NCBI GenBank assembly: GCA_963747535.1
Contig: CAVVFX010000025.1
Coordinates: 372,001-436,000 of the forward strand
Length of the DNA stretch: 64,000 nt
Source: CAVVFX01 sp963747535
GTDB taxonomy: Bacteria; Acidobacteriota; Terriglobia; Bryobacterales; Bryobacteraceae
Reading direction: 5' to 3'
Part shown: positions 52,363 through 60,537 of the stretch, one piece after another
How the letters are laid out: each line of letters starts with the position of its first letter
Position numbering within the stretch: the first letter of the stretch is position 1
Program-made: the position numbers and the translations under genes
The notes under the pieces: model-generated
Seen by the model: only the letters and a program-made list of their open reading frames with translations
What the model was told of the DNA's origin: nothing
Database searches by the model: none

Positions 52363-52986
52363 TTATTCCAGGCGTTCAAACTGCTCGGATAGCTTCCTCG
52401 AGTATTCCTCCGAGCCATAGAGCTCGAAGGGAAAGTTCTCGGAGCCAATCGCCGTGAACGGGCTGAGCCGCTGATAGCAGGCGTATAGATGGTCGGCGTA
52501 CCGGTGGTAATTCTTCAAAAAGAGCGGCGACAACAACTCGGCTGGAGGCAGTTCTTCAAAGGCGCTGCGCAGCCCGATCGCGCGGGAAAAAATAGTCCGC
52601 TGGTCGCTCACGCCCCAACTGTTCAGCTTTTCTGTGACACTCTGGGGCGGCGCGTCCACCAGCACAGCCGCAAAACTTTGTATCCGAATACCGAGAGTCT
52701 TCAGGATCTCGATCTTCTCGACGATTTCCTGGCATTGATCCATCCAGCGGAAAATATCCTTACCAAGGAAATAGAGCATCCGGACCTCGTTGTAGCGGCC
52801 CAAAAGAATGCGCCGGCTTAGCTCGTCCATGTCCATATCGGTTGGCATCAGTCCGTGGAGCATCAGGGCCGCGCGTGAACCTTCCAACAGTTTGTCCGGT
52901 CCTTCGCGGCCGGCAAACGGATGTAGAATCAACGGCGGCAGGTTCCACACGCCCGTGAGACTCGGTTTGAACAGCGAAGCTGGCAT
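52363..52986 (-). CDS. Conserved-looking hypothetical protein, about 207 residues
   Basis: Not recognised. From ATG 52986 (GTG 52995 is also possible, with AAAGG three bases upstream) the product is a soluble, mostly helical protein without signal peptide or membrane segment. Features include LPPLILHPFAGREGPDKLLEGSRAALML, an acidic MPTDMDMDELSRRILLGRYNEVRMLYFLGKD and WMDQCQEIVEKIEILKTLG. Codon use and composition match the real genes around it. It lies on the same strand as the wbaP-type gene, 188 bases upstream of it, so a link to polysaccharide work is possible but unsupported. Confidence 0.65.
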   Translation of the reverse strand: MPASLFKPSLTGVWNLPPLILHPFAGREGPDKLLEGSRAALMLHGLMPTDMDMDELSRRILLGRYNEVRMLYFLGKDIFRWMDQCQEIVEKIEILKTLGIRIQSFAAVLVDAPPQSVTEKLNSWGVSDQRTIFSRAIGLRSAFEELPPAELLSPLFLKNYHRYADHLYACYQRLSPFTAIGSENFPFELYGSEEYSRKLSEQFERLE

Positions 52987-53088
52987 CGTCTGCACTTGCC
53001 TTTCTATCGGCGGCCTGGGGTCTAAGCTTTAGGCCGCGATCACAATTTTCCGCCACAGCCCCTATTTAGGATACAAGAGCGTCCGCTT

Positions 53089-53163
53089 AACCGTTATCCG
53101 TTGTCCGTCAGGCCGCCCGGCGGTTAATCCGTGAAAGCTGAAAACGGATAACGGACAACGGTT
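53089..53163. repeat. Inverted repeat of about 20 bp downstream of the M28 gene
   Basis: The left arm (53089-53108, AACCGTTATCCGTTGTCCGT) and right arm (53144-53163, ACGGATAACGGACAACGGTT) pair at 18 of 20 positions; each arm is itself a tandem of ACGGAYA. The 35-base centre includes GGCCGCCCGGCGGTT. It immediately follows the M28 peptidase stop and could be its terminator or a dispersed repeat. Confidence 0.6.
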
Positions 53164-55098
53164 CTAGTTCCTCTTCCGGAGAGTGACTTCGGCTTCCACC
53201 GTCTGGCCGTTACGGAGCACCTTCACCTTTACCTGATCGCCCGGCTTATGCGCTCGTAACGCGTAGGTGAAGTCATACAGATTCTGTATGGGCTTTCCGT
53301 CGAATTCGGTTAGAATATCGCCACCCTTGAAACCTGCCTGCGCGGCTGGCGATCCTTCCGTCACATCCGCGAATTTGACGCCTTTCTCCGATTCCCCAAA
53401 GTCCGGCACGCTCCCGAACCAGGGTCCATAGCCTCCGGAACCCGAACTGGACACCGGAGCCACTCCTCCGTGCGGATTATCCGGCTCCTTCACGCGGTGA
53501 AATTCGGGACGGACGGGATCGTCGACGATCTGTTGCGCCACGTCGGCAATGAGGTTTAACAGTTTCACGGCACTGGGGGCGTCGATCTTATCCACAGTGT
53601 CGCTGGGCTTGTGATAGTCGGCGTGCAGGCCCGAAAAAAAGAACAGCACCGGGACTTGCGCGGAAGTGAACGAGTAATGATCGCTGGACCCATAGCCGGT
53701 CTCCGAGTAGTCGGGCTTCAGCGACGGATAGTTGCTCGCTACTGACTCAAGGTCCTTGCGCAGGGTGCTCCCGGTCCCGGTTCCCCCGATGAAAACGCGG
53801 CCATCGCGAATGCGCCCGATCATATCCATATTGATCATGGCGACCGCCTTGTCGAGCGGCAGTTCGGGATGGTGCACGTAATAAGCGGAACCGAGCAACC
53901 CCAACTCTTCGCCGGCGAAAGTAATAAAGACGACGCCGCGCTTCATTTTGGGACGTCCCGCGAAATAGCGAGCCAGCTCGATCACCCCCGACGTGCCGGA
54001 CGCGTTGTCGTCCGCGCCAGGATGCACCGTGCCGGTGAGTTTGGGCGCGAGGGAGAACTGGCCGCCTAAACCGAGGTGGTCGTAATGCGCGCCGATGACA
54101 ATGTATTCGTCGGTCTCACCGGGCAGGTAGCCCACCACGTTGTGCGCGGTCCTGGTCACCCGTTCGACATCGATCGATTCGCGCACCTCGATCCCGGCGG
54201 GAAAAGTGAAGGATTGCGGATGCAGATCCTTGTCGATTGCCGCTTCGATGTCCACCAGATTCTTCCCCGCCTCCTTGAACCACGTATCGGTATCGTGCTC
54301 TTTTATCTGCACGAACGGGAGACCTGCGTCCGACGGGCCTTCGGTAGAGCCGAACGGCTCCAGGCTATCGTTTTCCCCTGGATGCGCCGCCATATCGTTG
54401 ATCAGGATGACGCCCAGTGCGCCATGCGCCTTGGCATTGCTGGCTTTGCTGTAAAACTGCGCGTGCTCGGTGTACACCTTGCCGGCGAACACGCTCTTGT
54501 CGTCGAACTCCTGCGGCTCGTGGCGTAGGACCAGGACGAATTTGCCCTTCGCGTCTAGACCGGCGTAATCGTCATAGTTGTACTCTGGAGCCGTGATGCC
54601 GTAGCCGGCAAACACCACCGTCCCCTCCCACTTCCCCTTGGCAGAGAAGTTGAAGGGGACGAAATCCTCCTGGACTTTCAGCGTGACAGGCTTGCTTTCC
54701 GAGGTGAATGTGAAGCTGCTGCCTTTACCCAACCGCGCGCTGGTGGTGACGGGAAATGGCTGCAGATAGCTGTCGCCGTCGAGCGAACGCAGATGGTCTT
54801 CTTTGAACTGCCGTGCGATGTAGTGGGCAGCCTTTTCGATTTCCGGGCTGCCGGTGGCCCGGCCTTTGAGCTCTGGCGAAGCCAGGTAGCGGATATGGGC
54901 CACGTACCGGTCCGGATCGAGAGGTTCGGGTCCGGTCGTAGCCGCCGTCAGAAGCGCGGTTAGGGCAAGAGCCAGCAGCCCCGCGCCACGGAGCGCTCTT
55001 GCATGACAAACTTTAGGCCGTCTTCCGTGGGGCAGACCATCGTTCTTCGTGGTCTGCCCGGCTGCGCAGCAGCCGTTTTGGGACACTCCCCGCCTCAT
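53164..55098 (-). CDS. Secreted M28-family zinc aminopeptidase with PA-like and PDZ domains
   Basis: The M28 core shows VIGAHYDHLG, the metal Asp in HPGADDNASGTSGV, EELGLLGS, NMDMIGR and the last His in ADYHKPSDT. A PA-like insertion (about 120-260) precedes it and a C-terminal PDZ domain (KFADVTEGSPAAQAGFKGGDILTEFDGKPIQ) follows. It should remove N-terminal residues from peptides outside the cytoplasm. The start is problematic: the hydrophobic signal (GAGLLALALTALLTAATT) has no in-frame ATG, GTG or TTG close by. The available starts (ATG 55098, overlapping the previous stop as ATGA, or GTG 55086) would translate through a family A palindrome. A one-base frameshift from ATG 55004 is the alternative. 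Confidence 0.85.
   Translation of the reverse strand: MRRGVSQNGCCAAGQTTKNDGLPHGRRPKVCHARALRGAGLLALALTALLTAATTGPEPLDPDRYVAHIRYLASPELKGRATGSPEIEKAAHYIARQFKEDHLRSLDGDSYLQPFPVTTSARLGKGSSFTFTSESKPVTLKVQEDFVPFNFSAKGKWEGTVVFAGYGITAPEYNYDDYAGLDAKGKFVLVLRHEPQEFDDKSVFAGKVYTEHAQFYSKASNAKAHGALGVILINDMAAHPGENDSLEPFGSTEGPSDAGLPFVQIKEHDTDTWFKEAGKNLVDIEAAIDKDLHPQSFTFPAGIEVRESIDVERVTRTAHNVVGYLPGETDEYIVIGAHYDHLGLGGQFSLAPKLTGTVHPGADDNASGTSGVIELARYFAGRPKMKRGVVFITFAGEELGLLGSAYYVHHPELPLDKAVAMINMDMIGRIRDGRVFIGGTGTGSTLRKDLESVASNYPSLKPDYSETGYGSSDHYSFTSAQVPVLFFFSGLHADYHKPSDTVDKIDAPSAVKLLNLIADVAQQIVDDPVRPEFHRVKEPDNPHGGVAPVSSSGSGGYGPWFGSVPDFGESEKGVKFADVTEGSPAAQAGFKGGDILTEFDGKPIQNLYDFTYALRAHKPGDQVKVKVLRNGQTVEAEVTLRKRN
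55030..55074 (+). repeat. Family A palindrome copy 4 with companion hairpin, inside a 5' coding region
   Basis: GGCAGACCA / TGGTCTGCC at 55031-55058 (stem 10 bp including the flanking G/C pair), loop TCGTTCTTCG, then C and the second hairpin GGCTGCGCAGCAGCC at 55060-55074. The same two-hairpin unit is at 17.4 kb. Unlike other copies it lies within the apparent 5' end of a gene (M28 peptidase), whose frame reads through it as GQTTKNDGLPHG. Confidence 0.8.
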
Positions 55099-56102
55099 TT
55101 GAGACCACCGAGGGGAGTCGTAGCGGCGGCTGGGGCTCCGACGGAGGGTAGGGTCACTGAACAGCCGCAATCTTCACCGGCATTCTTGGCAGTCTTCTGA
55201 TACTCGATCTCGTCGTCAATCACGTGCTTCATGGTGGCCCAATCCACGGCGCCGGCCATACGTCGGCCGTTCACGAAGAACATCGGTGTCTGGTTGATCT
55301 GCAGATTCTTGGCCTGTTCGATCCCCATCGCGACCTCCGCCGCGGTTTCCTTGGTGTCCATGCACCGCGTCAACTGGAGAGAATCGATATTGTCCTTCCC
55401 TTTGGCCCAAGTGAGAACTTTGGACTTCAGAGTTTCCACGGTGATCTCCTCCTGATGGGCGTAGATCCAATCGTAATAATCCCAGAAAGCGCCGGCATTC
55501 TGTTTGAAAATGCAGCGGCCCGTCTCCGCCGCGGCGCGCGCCCACGGATGCACAACCTCGAGCGGAAAATCGAGATGATAGAGCCGTATCTCTTTGGGGT
55601 ACGTCGTGAGCAGATTCGACCGCAGGATCTTAGCTTCGTCCCGGCAATAGGGACACTCGAAGTCGCTGAACTCGACGATCACCACCGGCGCGCCCGGAGT
55701 CCCATAGTTAGGCGAAAGAGCGGTGATGCCCTTGAGCTTGTCGAGATCCGGCTTGAAGGGGTTCTCGGCGGTTTGATAAACCGTACCCTGCAGGATGATG
55801 CGCCCTTCCTTCGACACGTAGTAGAGCAGGTCCTGCGACGCTTTGTCTTTCGAGGCGTGGATATTGACTTCGTAGAAACCTTCCATCGGCGCGGGCTTCG
55901 GATCCCCGACTGCGACAGTGATCGAATGGTCCCATGCGTTGAGATGGCGCACGTAGTTTTCGAGCGTGGTCTTGTCCAGCGCCGAGACCTGCGCAACTGC
56001 CGGCGTGCCCTCCGCTTTGGAGTCTTTCTTTTTGGCCTTCGACTGGCCGGAGAGCCCGATTGCACAGACGGCCAACGGTATCAATATTAAAAGCTTTTTC
56101 AT
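55095..56102 (-). CDS. Exported DsbA-like thioredoxin-fold protein
   Basis: A 335-residue protein with signal peptide MKKLLILIPLAVCAIGLSGQ, a first domain of about 120 residues (TTLENYVRHLNAWDHSITVAVGDPKPAPMEGFYEVNIHAS) and a thioredoxin_4/DsbA domain with VVIVEFSDFECPYCRDEAKILRS (active site CPYC at about 152-155), helix insert AGAFWDYYDWIYAHQ and the cis-Pro strand INQTPMFFVNGRRMAG. It should form or exchange disulfides in the periplasm. The C-terminus adds a CGCS motif. GGGGGA precedes ATG 56102. Its stop overlaps the ATG of the secreted peptidase (ATGA), so the two exported proteins may be made together. Confidence 0.87.
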   Translation of the reverse strand: MKKLLILIPLAVCAIGLSGQSKAKKKDSKAEGTPAVAQVSALDKTTLENYVRHLNAWDHSITVAVGDPKPAPMEGFYEVNIHASKDKASQDLLYYVSKEGRIILQGTVYQTAENPFKPDLDKLKGITALSPNYGTPGAPVVIVEFSDFECPYCRDEAKILRSNLLTTYPKEIRLYHLDFPLEVVHPWARAAAETGRCIFKQNAGAFWDYYDWIYAHQEEITVETLKSKVLTWAKGKDNIDSLQLTRCMDTKETAAEVAMGIEQAKNLQINQTPMFFVNGRRMAGAVDWATMKHVIDDEIEYQKTAKNAGEDCGCSVTLPSVGAPAAATTPLGGLK

Positions 56103-56114
56103 AAATCCCCCGAC

Positions 56115-57665
56115 TTACATCACCGGTCCAATGCGCCACGGCACGAATTCCTTGTGCCCCATCAACTCCGCGCAGGTCTGCTGGCCGGAAGCCACCCGCA
56201 ATACCCAATCGAAAATCTCCTGGCCCAGTTGTTCGACGCTCTCATTGCCGTCGGCGATTACACCCGCGTTGATGTCCATGTTGTCGCGCATCCGGTTGTA
56301 GGTGTTGCTGTTGCTGGAGATCTTAATAACCGGCACGGACGGGAACCCGATCGCGCTCCCGCGTCCCGTAGTAAATACGATCAGGTTGCAACCGCCCGAC
56401 GCCAGTCCGGTGAGGGAAGGCGGATCGTAGCCCGGCGTATTCATGAAGACGAACCCCGGCGATTTTATCCGTTCGGCAAAATCGACCGCATCCATTAGCG
56501 GAGACGTTCCCGCCTTGGCGACCGCGCCCAGCGATTTTTCGATGATGTTGGTCAAGCCGCCTTCTTTATTCCCGGGCGAAGGATTGTCGTCGAAGCTGCC
56601 ACCGAACTGGCGCAGATATTTCTTGTAGCTCTCGACGAAGCCCAGCAGGCGTAGCGCCACCTCTTTGTTGCGGGCACGACGCACCAGCAAGTGCTCCGCT
56701 CCGAAAATCTCGGTGGTCTCCGCGAGTACGGACGTTGCCCCAATCGCCGCCAGCATGTCGGAACAGACGCCCAGCGCGGGGTTGGCCGTAAAGCCGGAAA
56801 ATGAGTCCGAGCCTCCGCAGTTTAATCCCAAAGTAATTTTGGACGCTGGGATGGTGACGCGCGTTTCGGACGCGGCCTGATCGAGCAGCTTGCGAATTTC
56901 CCGGCGCGCGGCCTCTACCGTAGCGCGCGTTCCGCCGCTCCCCTGGACCGTGAGCCCCACTAATCGATCCGAGCGCGGAGGAGAACCGTCAGCGCGCGGT
57001 CCCAGGTAGTGGTCGATCTGGTTCACCTCGCAGCCTAGCCCGATAATCAGGGCCGACGAGACGTTGGGATGATCGAGAACGCCTGCCAGCGTGCGCTGCA
57101 GTTGAATTTTGTCCGGACCCTGCGTCATGCCGCAGCCTTCGCCGTGCGGAAAGGCAACTACTCCGTCGACGTTCGGAGGCAGCGTTTCGTTCTCGAAGCT
57201 TCTGGCGATTTGCTCCGTCGTGTGGGCTGCGCAGTTGCTCGCCGCTACCACTGCGATGTAATTGCGCGTACCGGCACGTCCATCTGCTCGCTCGAAACCC
57301 TGGAACGTGGGGATGTCTTTTAGCGGGGCGGGTATCTCGACCTCATGCTCGGGGAACTCGTAGTTGGTCTCGAGTTCCTGGTACGAGAGATTGTGAACGT
57401 GCACGTGTTGTCCCGGGTGAATCTCGCGCAGGGCCCGGCCGATGCGCTGACCGTAGCGATGCAGCATCTCGCCGGCCGCTTTGTGAGTCACGGCTATCTT
57501 GTGGCCGGGAAGGATCGGGTCGGCCACGCGAATACTTCGGCCGCCGATGGACAATTCGGTTCCCGGCGACAGCGGCACGCGTGCAATGGCCACGTCATCG
57601 GCGGGATGCAGTTGAATTGCCGAGTTTTGCGCCGTAGGCAATTTGGCGATTTCGAGAAGTTGCAT
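56115..57665 (-). CDS. uxaA: Altronate/galactarate dehydratase family protein (UxaA)
   Basis: A 516-residue single-chain UxaA: N-terminal SAF domain (AIQLHPADDVAIARVPLSPGTEL...GHKIAVTHKAAGEMLHRYGQRIG, 1-95) and the large catalytic domain with GFERADGRAGTRNYIAVVAASNCAAHTTEQIA, GVVAFPHGEGCGMTQGPD, GLGCEVNQID, LGLNCGGSDSFSGFTANPALGVCSDML and GNKEGGLTNIIEKSLGAVAKAG. Family enzymes dehydrate altronate (to 2-keto-3-deoxygluconate) or galactarate. No uronate isomerase, reductase or transporter gene is adjacent, so the exact sugar acid is open. It lies 12 bases before the DsbA-like gene and 32 bases after the HIT-like gene on the same strand. Confidence 0.92.
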   Translation of the reverse strand: MQLLEIAKLPTAQNSAIQLHPADDVAIARVPLSPGTELSIGGRSIRVADPILPGHKIAVTHKAAGEMLHRYGQRIGRALREIHPGQHVHVHNLSYQELETNYEFPEHEVEIPAPLKDIPTFQGFERADGRAGTRNYIAVVAASNCAAHTTEQIARSFENETLPPNVDGVVAFPHGEGCGMTQGPDKIQLQRTLAGVLDHPNVSSALIIGLGCEVNQIDHYLGPRADGSPPRSDRLVGLTVQGSGGTRATVEAARREIRKLLDQAASETRVTIPASKITLGLNCGGSDSFSGFTANPALGVCSDMLAAIGATSVLAETTEIFGAEHLLVRRARNKEVALRLLGFVESYKKYLRQFGGSFDDNPSPGNKEGGLTNIIEKSLGAVAKAGTSPLMDAVDFAERIKSPGFVFMNTPGYDPPSLTGLASGGCNLIVFTTGRGSAIGFPSVPVIKISSNSNTYNRMRDNMDINAGVIADGNESVEQLGQEIFDWVLRVASGQQTCAELMGHKEFVPWRIGPVM

Positions 57666-57697
57666 GGGCTCTTTCGTTGAGGTTAACGCATCCGACG

Positions 57698-58255
57698 CTA
57701 ACGCATGAGAACAGGTTCGGCAATGTTGGCGAAATGCACGTGTAGCTTACCGTTTACGGGATGCAGCCACAGGCCGCCGCCGTCGGGAGGCACCGGAATG
57801 GACGGCGGCCCGTCGACCACGATGAAGGCATCGTTTTCGACGTCCGGCAGCAGTTTGCCGATATGCATGTGGGTGTGGCATTGGGTGCGGCTGGCGTCCG
57901 CATTTAACGCGATACCCCAGTCGTCGCCCCACAGTTCGTGGGCCTTGGCGATGGCTGCGGTCCAGAAAGCGATACGATCCTCGGGCGGCATCTCGGAAAG
58001 AGAGTGCGGTCCCGGATAATGTTTGCGCGGCAGAATCAGCAGGCGATTCGGTTTGGTCGGATTGGTGTCCTTGACGAAGAAGAAGGGCGCATCACCCGTT
58101 TGCTGTTCGGCAACGCGGCAAAGACCGCATTGGCGCGACTGCATCGATTCGGCATTGGTCAACTCGCAGACGCACCCGCGCACGTCGGCGAGGCCCACGG
58201 CTGTGCACAGGCCCAGCAAAGTGCCTAAAAGGATGGGGAAACGCACAACATCCAT
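57698..58255 (-). CDS. Secreted HIT-like (CDP-diglyceride pyrophosphatase-type) protein
   Basis: A 185-residue protein with signal peptide MDVVRFPILLGTLLGLCTAVGLAD, a Cys-rich start of the mature part (CVCELTNAESMQSRQCGLCRVAEQ, plausibly a metal site), NRLLILPRKHYPGPHSLSE and the histidine-triad-like CHTHMHIGKLLPD at about residues 128-140. HIT-fold proteins hydrolyse nucleotide phosphoanhydrides; secreted or membrane-associated relatives include CDP-diacylglycerol pyrophosphatase. Substrate is not known. It is transcribed toward uxaA with a 32-base gap. Confidence 0.7.
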   Translation of the reverse strand: MDVVRFPILLGTLLGLCTAVGLADVRGCVCELTNAESMQSRQCGLCRVAEQQTGDAPFFFVKDTNPTKPNRLLILPRKHYPGPHSLSEMPPEDRIAFWTAAIAKAHELWGDDWGIALNADASRTQCHTHMHIGKLLPDVENDAFIVVDGPPSIPVPPDGGGLWLHPVNGKLHVHFANIAEPVLMR

Positions 58256-58300
58256 TATAGAGTCCGCGGAAAGATTTCGTTTCTGGAGGGTCGTGGAGGG

Positions 58301-58501
58301 CTAGCTGACTACCGGCTGTTCCAGTTCTCTGCTCAAATATTCGAGGATCTCCTGCTCGCGTTGCTGGATTTCGAGCAGGATCGGCTCCGCCATTCGTGCA
58401 TAGTCCTCCCGCGAGTGGACCTTGCGCGCCTGCAGCAGGATTGTCCGCAGATTGGTGATACATTTTTGCGCGAGCAGCATTTGGTCGTCGGTTTGGATCA
58501 C
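58301..58501 (-). CDS. Small helical protein, 66 residues, unknown
   Basis: GTG 58501 has GGAG five bases upstream, which supports a real gene. The product (MIQTDDQMLLAQKCITNLR...) is a charged, soluble helical hairpin or coiled coil with RKVHSREDYARMAEPILLEIQQREQEILEYL and no known motif. It precedes the HIT-like gene on the same strand by 45 bases. Function is not recognisable. Confidence 0.55.
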   Translation of the reverse strand: MIQTDDQMLLAQKCITNLRTILLQARKVHSREDYARMAEPILLEIQQREQEILEYLSRELEQPVVS

Positions 58502-58624
58502 GGCAGCTCCGGTCCCACAATATCGCGTTTCCGGAAGCTTCTGGAGACAGACGGGTGCGGCGCGCAGTCTTCGGGCTCGGCCACCCGGCTGGTGTTTTCC
58601 TTGATAGAGTAGTGGCAGGTTGTC

Positions 58625-58747
58625 ATGAACCTGTTTGGCCTGGTCGTGCTCTACATTTTGGCGGGACTTGCTAAGGCTGCTAATCGCTTCGACTGTGGCC
58701 CCCTGTGGCTGCGGGAGTTCAAAATCGGCAAGTCCACGTTGTACTAG
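58625..58747 (+). CDS. Possible 40-residue membrane microprotein
   Basis: ATG 58625 opens a frame for MNLFGLVVLYILAGLAKAAN followed by a polar tail ending FKIGKSTLY. The first 18 residues would form a membrane helix. GCAGG lies seven bases upstream. It is too short to be judged by composition and has no recognised family; it sits alone in a 300-bp gap and reads toward a hairpin at 58.77 kb. Confidence 0.3.
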   Translation: MNLFGLVVLYILAGLAKAANRFDCGPLWLREFKIGKSTLY

Positions 58748-58766
58748 AACCTTGATCTGAAGAGAA

Positions 58767-58789
58767 GGGCAGGCGTTGAGAGCCTGCCC
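58767..58789 (-). terminator. Hairpin at the end of the Tat-signal small gene
   Basis: GGGCAGGC (58767-58774) and GCCTGCCC (58782-58789) form a perfect 8-bp stem with a 7-base loop. On the minus strand a pyrimidine-rich TTCTCTTC tail follows, fitting an intrinsic terminator for the gene ending at 58797. It could also stop the small plus-strand frame that ends at 58747. Confidence 0.65.
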
Positions 58790-58796
58790 GGATGGT

Positions 58797-59054
58797 TTAC
58801 TTGCCGGCTTGGATGCCTTGTTGGACCTGGTTGATGGCCTGGCTCACCAACTGGATGGCCTTCGCCCGGTGGCCCGCTTTGTCGTCTGCGGCCGCCTCCA
58901 GTTGGGTAGCGGCGTTCTGCAGGGCTCTCAGTGCATTTTGCATATGTGGTTGGGCGCCTTCCGCCAGCGACGCCCCTACCAGGCCTGCCGCTCCCGCCGA
59001 TAGCATGCTCCTGGCGGCGCTGCGTCGTGAAAACGTTCGATTCAATAGTTCCAT
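58797..59054 (-). CDS. Tat-exported small helical protein, 85 residues
   Basis: MELLNRTFSRRSAARSMLSAGAAGLVGASLAEG is a twin-arginine signal (SRRSAARSML) with a long hydrophobic part. The mature part is a single amphipathic helical unit (MQNALRALQNAATQLEAAADDKAGHRAKAIQLVSQAINQVQQGI), possibly a helical hairpin. AAAGGA lies upstream of ATG 59054 at good spacing and a terminator hairpin follows. Export in folded form is implied by the Tat signal; function and partner are unknown. Confidence 0.75.
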   Translation of the reverse strand: MELLNRTFSRRSAARSMLSAGAAGLVGASLAEGAQPHMQNALRALQNAATQLEAAADDKAGHRAKAIQLVSQAINQVQQGIQAGK

Positions 59055-59249
59055 ATCGTTCGGTCCTTTTCTAGCGCCAGTCGAGCGCGCTCCACTTTCG
59101 TCTTACAGCAAATACCGAGAATTGTACCCGCCATCGCAACCGGAATCAAGCACAATTTTGTTTTCCTCCCGAGGTGCAGGCTGCGCGAGGCACGGCCCGT
59201 GTAGCAGCACTATGACGCTCGATCCCGCAGAGCACTATGATAAAGAAGG

Positions 59250-60503
59250 ATGCCCTCGGGCTTGATTCTCGCCCTGCTGCTATTTCTCTCCGTGGACCTG
59301 CACCAGGCAGTGCGCTCGGGCGACGCTCCAGCTACGCAAGCCATTCTGGCCACCGGCTTCAACCCCAATACCCGCGACGAATTCGGCGCCACCGCTTTGC
59401 ACGATGCCGTCTGGACCGGTCACCTTGAGCTCGTGCGTATGCTGCTCGATCATGGCGCAGACCCCAACATCCCTCACGGCGAGTCCGGTTCCGCACCGTT
59501 GCACTACGCAGCCATGAAAGGTCAGACCGCGATCGCCACGCTGCTGCTGGATCACGGCGCCAACATCCAGGCCGTCGACCACTCCGGCAGTACCGCATTG
59601 CATCTCGCCGCGGCGCGCGGGTATGTCGACGTGGTGAAATTGTTGATCGCCCGGAGAGCGCAGATCGACGCCACGGATCACAGCGGGTCCACACCGCTCG
59701 ACGTCGCGGCCTGGAAAGGGTATCGCGATGCCGCAGCAGCCCTGATCGCAGCCGGGGCCAATGTTAACGCGGTCAACGATGAGAACGGCTCGACGCCGCT
59801 CAACGACGCCGCGACTCACGGCTTTCCTGATGTGGTCGAACTGCTGCTCTTGTCCCGAGCGGATCCCGACATCCGCGATAAGACCGGCGCCACGCCGCTC
59901 GAGAATGCCGCGCGATTCCTGCATTCTGATTGCGTCAAACTCCTGCTGGCGAAATCCCAACCTTCGCAAGTCCAGCGCCCCGACTCTCCCGAGACGAGCC
60001 TGCTCGAAGAAGCCGTACTGAAGGGCCAGACCGATGTGGTGGAGATGCTGCTCTCGCGCGGCGCAAATGTCAACGTGCGGTGCAAGTCGGGTTCGACGCC
60101 CCTCCACGATGCCGCACTAAAAGGCCAGCAGCGAATTGCCGTGCTGCTGCTCAACGCCGGCGCACAAGTGAACGCGCGGAACAGCTATGGAGCGACCCCG
60201 CTGCACGATGCAGCCCTGGCAGGCAATCAGGAGATCGTGCTGCTGTTGCTGGCGCACGGAGCGGAAATCAATGCCCGTGAAACCGACTCTGGTTCTACGC
60301 CGCTGTACGGTGCGGCATCCATGGGCCGGGAGGCGGTCGTACGCCTGCTGCTGGAGAAGGGCGCGGATGTCAATATTGGAACCAACGCCGGCTCCAGTCC
60401 GCTGCACACTGCTTTGGAAAATGGCTTTCTGCCGGTCGCGCAGCTTCTCAAATCCGCTGGCGGAAAAGATACCGGCTCGCCGCTAGCCAGAGAGCACGAC
60501 TGA
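59250..60503 (+). CDS. Exported ankyrin-repeat protein
   Basis: A 417-residue protein with a short hydrophobic N-terminus (MPSGLILALLLFLSVDLHQAV) and about twelve ankyrin repeats covering nearly all the rest (GATALHDAVWTGHLELVRMLLDHGADPNI is the type unit). At least three repeats have one or two extra residues before the GSTPL (PHGESGSAPLH, NDENGSTPLN, ETDSGSTPLY), and one is degenerate (ETSLLEEAVL). It is a protein-binding solenoid, probably facing the periplasm. AAGAAGG abuts the ATG with no spacer, so the start is somewhat uncertain. It converges on prs. Confidence 0.87.
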   Translation: MPSGLILALLLFLSVDLHQAVRSGDAPATQAILATGFNPNTRDEFGATALHDAVWTGHLELVRMLLDHGADPNIPHGESGSAPLHYAAMKGQTAIATLLLDHGANIQAVDHSGSTALHLAAARGYVDVVKLLIARRAQIDATDHSGSTPLDVAAWKGYRDAAAALIAAGANVNAVNDENGSTPLNDAATHGFPDVVELLLLSRADPDIRDKTGATPLENAARFLHSDCVKLLLAKSQPSQVQRPDSPETSLLEEAVLKGQTDVVEMLLSRGANVNVRCKSGSTPLHDAALKGQQRIAVLLLNAGAQVNARNSYGATPLHDAALAGNQEIVLLLLAHGAEINARETDSGSTPLYGAASMGREAVVRLLLEKGADVNIGTNAGSSPLHTALENGFLPVAQLLKSAGGKDTGSPLAREHD

Positions 60504-60537
60504 CACGGGACTCATCGCAGCAGGACCGTCGCCCTAC

